From UBA4582 sp047629195 (GTDB lineage Bacteria; Pseudomonadota; Gammaproteobacteria; Pseudomonadales; Azotimanducaceae): a DNA stretch of 19,264 nt. Of the stretch, positions 17,094-19,264 are shown one piece after another. Every line of letters begins with the position of its first letter. The first letter of the stretch is position 1. The stretch covers positions 1-19,264 of the forward strand of contig JBLHWY010000125.1 in assembly GCA_047629195.1 (NCBI GenBank), read 5' to 3'. The notes under the pieces are model-generated. The model was given only the letters and a program-made list of their open reading frames with translations, had not been told where the DNA came from and ran no database searches. A program made the translations under genes and the position numbers.

Positions 17094-18056
17094 ATGGAAA
17101 TCAATCTCGACCCGGAATTACAAGCAGTAACCGACGCAGCGGCGGCACTGGGAAGCCCTCATGCGGCAGACGTGCCTTTAGATGCGTTGCGCGCAGGATA
17201 TGTGATGGGAAGCCAGATGCAATCTCTCGCTGACGTTGCATGCAACAAAGTCGAAAATTTTGATATTCCCGGACCCGTGTCAGCCATACCCGCACGGCTT
17301 TATGTGCCAATAGGGGCTGGCGAGGGAGCGTCGCCCGGCGAAGCGTCGCCCGGAATGATCTTCTGCCATGGCGGCGGCTTTATGATCGGCGACCTTGATA
17401 GTCACGACAGCCTCTGCCGACAGCTGGCAAACCATGGCAACTGTCGCGTAGTCGCAATCGACTACCGATTAGCCCCTGAAAATAAATTTCCTGCGAGTGT
17501 AGACGACGCTATCGCGGCCTCAGAATGGATTTGCAATAACGCAGCTTCACTCGGCATCGACCCGAATAGAATTGCCATCGGTGGTGATAGCGCTGGCGGC
17601 AACTTATCAGCGGTGGTCAGCAATCATTTTGCAGAAACGAGTGGCCCTAAACTGGCACTCCAATTACTGATTTATCCTGCAACGAACCGAACCGTTGAGA
17701 CGAATTCACTGCGAGACCTGAAAGCAGGCGTCACCCTAGACGAAAAGATTCTAGATTACTTCAATGACGGATATTTTGGCGGCGTTGATATGGAATTGTC
17801 AGACCCCAGGCTTTCCCCAGCGCTTTCATCTAATCACGCTAAAGTAGCGCCTGCTCATATCGTAACCGCAGAGTATGATCCGTTGCGAGACGAGGGACAT
17901 GCATACTATGAAATCCTCAAAGCTGCAGGCGTAGAGGTTAGCTATCACTGTTACCCCGGGCTAATGCACAATTTTGTTCAGCAAACGGCTGTTGTGACCA
18001 GCGCTAGGCTTGCTGTTGAAGAGATGGCGGGGATTATGAAGAAAGCCTTGGCATAA
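17094..18056 (+). CDS. HSL-family alpha/beta hydrolase (esterase/lipase)
   Basis: This 320-residue protein belongs to the hormone-sensitive-lipase (GDSAG) family of esterases. HGGGF (92-96) is the oxyanion motif and DYRLAPENKFPA (123-134) is typical. S166 in GGDSAGGN is the nucleophile, D262 in AEYDPLRDEG the acid and H292 in GLMHNF the base. No signal peptide is present, so it is cytoplasmic. The family prefers short or medium-chain esters; the natural substrate is unknown. GGAG at 17081-17084 sits well before ATG 17094. Residues 79-88 hold a tandem ASPGE/ASPGM encoded by a GC-rich 15-bp repeat just before the HGGG motif. Confidence 0.93.
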   Translation: MEINLDPELQAVTDAAAALGSPHAADVPLDALRAGYVMGSQMQSLADVACNKVENFDIPGPVSAIPARLYVPIGAGEGASPGEASPGMIFCHGGGFMIGDLDSHDSLCRQLANHGNCRVVAIDYRLAPENKFPASVDDAIAASEWICNNAASLGIDPNRIAIGGDSAGGNLSAVVSNHFAETSGPKLALQLLIYPATNRTVETNSLRDLKAGVTLDEKILDYFNDGYFGGVDMELSDPRLSPALSSNHAKVAPAHIVTAEYDPLRDEGHAYYEILKAAGVEVSYHCYPGLMHNFVQQTAVVTSARLAVEEMAGIMKKALA

Positions 18057-18210
18057 AACGCATGGTCGACGGCGCATGAAGGACTCGACGCTAACCCTAA
18101 AAAAGCAGTCAAAGGATGATTACGATAATGGCTGCGCAGTAGTAGTCAGTCTGTGTGCTGGCGTAAGACCCCTGCACATCTAGCCAAAGCTTTCCTTAAA
18201 ATTATCCGCA

Positions 18211-18650
18211 TCAATCAGTAGCAATGAACTTGAAATCGATGCACGATCTAAGAATGGCAACATAGTCAGCCTTGAATGCACTAGTGCCTATTATCAATAA
18301 TGCTACCTTTTCATGTACACCATTCTCTGTCTCAATCTTTCGGCAGGCTTGATCGATAATTCGCAACAGGTATGCTTCGTTCAAGTTCCACAAGGCAATA
18401 GAACATTTTTCACTCGTACACTGACTTAGCAACTTATAGATATTCTCTGAATGATAGTCCGGGAAGTCTGTGTCTTGAGGCACAAATAAAATCTCTTCAT
18501 GGTTCGGGTTCCATGATTTACCTTCCCACCAAATTACCCTAGCGTTCTCTTTTGGCACGGTTCTATCTAGAGTTGATTCAATTCTCGAGTCGTTCTCGCA
18601 AGCAAAAAGCGTGAATATAAAAAAATAAACAGCCCACTTTTGCTCATCAT
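18211..18650 (-). pseudogene. Small lipoprotein gene with frameshift in signal peptide
   Basis: A 115-residue frame opens at GTG 18558, but the same frame is open further upstream and reads IFTLFACENDSR, a typical lipoprotein cleavage site with lipobox LFAC (cysteine codon 18598-18600). That frame has no ATG, GTG or TTG before the lipobox. ATG codons at 18650 and 18647 lie in another frame reading MMSKSGLFIF. The two frames meet at a run of seven A on the plus strand (18619-18625). One extra base there would join them into a complete lipoprotein of about 146 residues starting MMSKSGLFIFFIFTLFAC. The mature part is unrecognised and contains WWEGKSWNPNHEE and two cysteines. The cause may be a real mutation, a switchable tract or a sequencing error. 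Confidence 0.65.
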
Positions 18651-18684
18651 ATGCATTTTTAGATTCTCAAAATGGCGAATCGAA

Positions 18685-18749
18685 GGTATAACAAGAAGGT
18701 ATAACAAGAAGGTATAACAAGAAGGTATAACAAGAAGGTACAACAATAT
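18685..18749 (-). repeat. 13-bp tandem repeat array (4 perfect plus 1 degenerate)
   Basis: Four identical units of GGTATAACAAGAA on the plus strand start at 18685, 18698, 18711 and 18724; a fifth, degenerate unit occupies 18737-18749. On the minus strand, the sense strand of the lipoprotein gene, each reads TTCTTGTTATACC and contains a TATA core. The array ends about 29 bases before the candidate ATG at 18656. Period and GTTATA core match the array at 681-797. Confidence 0.92.
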
Positions 18750-18844
18750 GTGAACCCACATAATTGCAGTGTGCCGATATTTCGTTCAGGACCGATAGAA
18801 AAATCTTTAAATCCTGTGCTTTGTGAACCGCGAGATCTGGCAGT

Positions 18845-19264
18845 TTAAGGGGAGCCGAGAATACCTCCGAGATTATACATGTCGGGAATTGCATACTCTA
18901 GCTGTTCGGTACCCTCAAAAGTTTGCATTTCCTGGACTGTTTTTGATCCCGGTCTGATCGCTGCCAAATTGGTAAAGTCTAAAAGTACCTGTGTAGCCTT
19001 TCCCAAAGTTCCGGCAGTCAGCAAGTAATTTATCAGGCTTGACCCTGTGACGGTGTTACGAGTAACTTTGACGAAGATATTGTTTCCGTTAGCGTCACTG
19101 CAGGAATATACGCAATCACTGAATCTGGCATCCTACGGAGAACCATCTTGCCTCGTCGGAAGGTGACGCTTTCTCCATCGACTTCAAGAGGTTGCTTCCC
19201 GACAACCTATTGATTTTTAGACCAACAGATCTGAAAAGTCTGGGGAATTTACGTTTGAAGCGGT
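18845..19264 (-). pseudogene. 3' part of an unidentified, apparently frameshifted minus-strand gene
   Basis: A minus-strand frame of 95 codons without an early start (18848-19132, stop TAA at 18845-18847) reads like real protein, with NNIFVKVTRNTVTG, LLTAGTLGKATQVLLDF and YAIPDMYNLGGILGSP. A second frame is open from 19262 to 19119 (48 codons, containing KSMEKASPSDEARWFSVG). The frames meet near 19119-19135, where a one-base change would join EARWFSVG to ARFSDCVYS. A gene running off the window's right edge and broken by a frameshift is inferred. I do not recognise the family. The joined reading could be chance. Confidence 0.35.

Noticed and set aside
18667..18894. Minus-strand open frames reading through the 13-bp repeats
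   Set aside because: They arise from translation of the repeat units and their flanks; the repeated peptide has no start context or family resemblance.

Overview
The window looks like chromosome of a gammaproteobacterium, probably a marine or otherwise free-living one with moderate GC content. The evidence is the gene set: a FimV-type pilus/polarity protein, a YaiL (DUF2058) protein, the CmoA/CmoB tRNA-modification pair, RluA, and a Cys4 HNH protein of the type common in gammaproteobacterial chromosomes. No transposase, integrase, phage gene or CRISPR array was seen, and no genus is assigned.

Bases 1-811: a 128-bp tandem repeat, each copy carrying only the 5' third of a tRNA, runs into an intact tRNA-Arg (anticodon UCG). 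After about 370 bases without a recognisable gene comes an array of 13-bp repeats just upstream of the first protein gene.

Bases 812-7619: a two-gene operon encodes a secreted protein with a Cds6/NTF2-like C-terminal domain and a 1044-residue FimV homologue. The cytoplasmic half of the FimV homologue appears to be a degenerate GGDEF-EAL pair. A convergent nitroreductase gene follows, then a divergent REC-GGDEF-EAL response regulator with an intact diguanylate cyclase site and altered phosphodiesterase residues. Two dual-domain cyclic-di-GMP-family proteins therefore lie within 6 kb, one fused to a polar scaffold. This is the most interesting part of the window.

Bases 7624-13343 are mostly housekeeping: yaiL, a family III CoA-transferase, an HNH protein, and the cmoA-X-cmoB operon in which X is an unidentified four-helix membrane protein. 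A convergent rluA follows. CmoA and CmoB make the cmo5U34 wobble modification, and RluA makes pseudouridine in 23S rRNA and tRNA.

Bases 13452-18056 hold hydrolases: an alpha/beta hydrolase overlapping a UshA-like 5'-nucleotidase, then a divergent pair of alpha/beta hydrolases whose shared promoter region carries three GAA-N-TTC palindromes.

Bases 18211-19264 look less stable. A small lipoprotein gene is out of frame at a seven-base homopolymer inside its signal peptide, with a second 13-bp repeat array just upstream of its start. The last 420 bases hold what looks like the broken or frameshifted end of another minus-strand gene.
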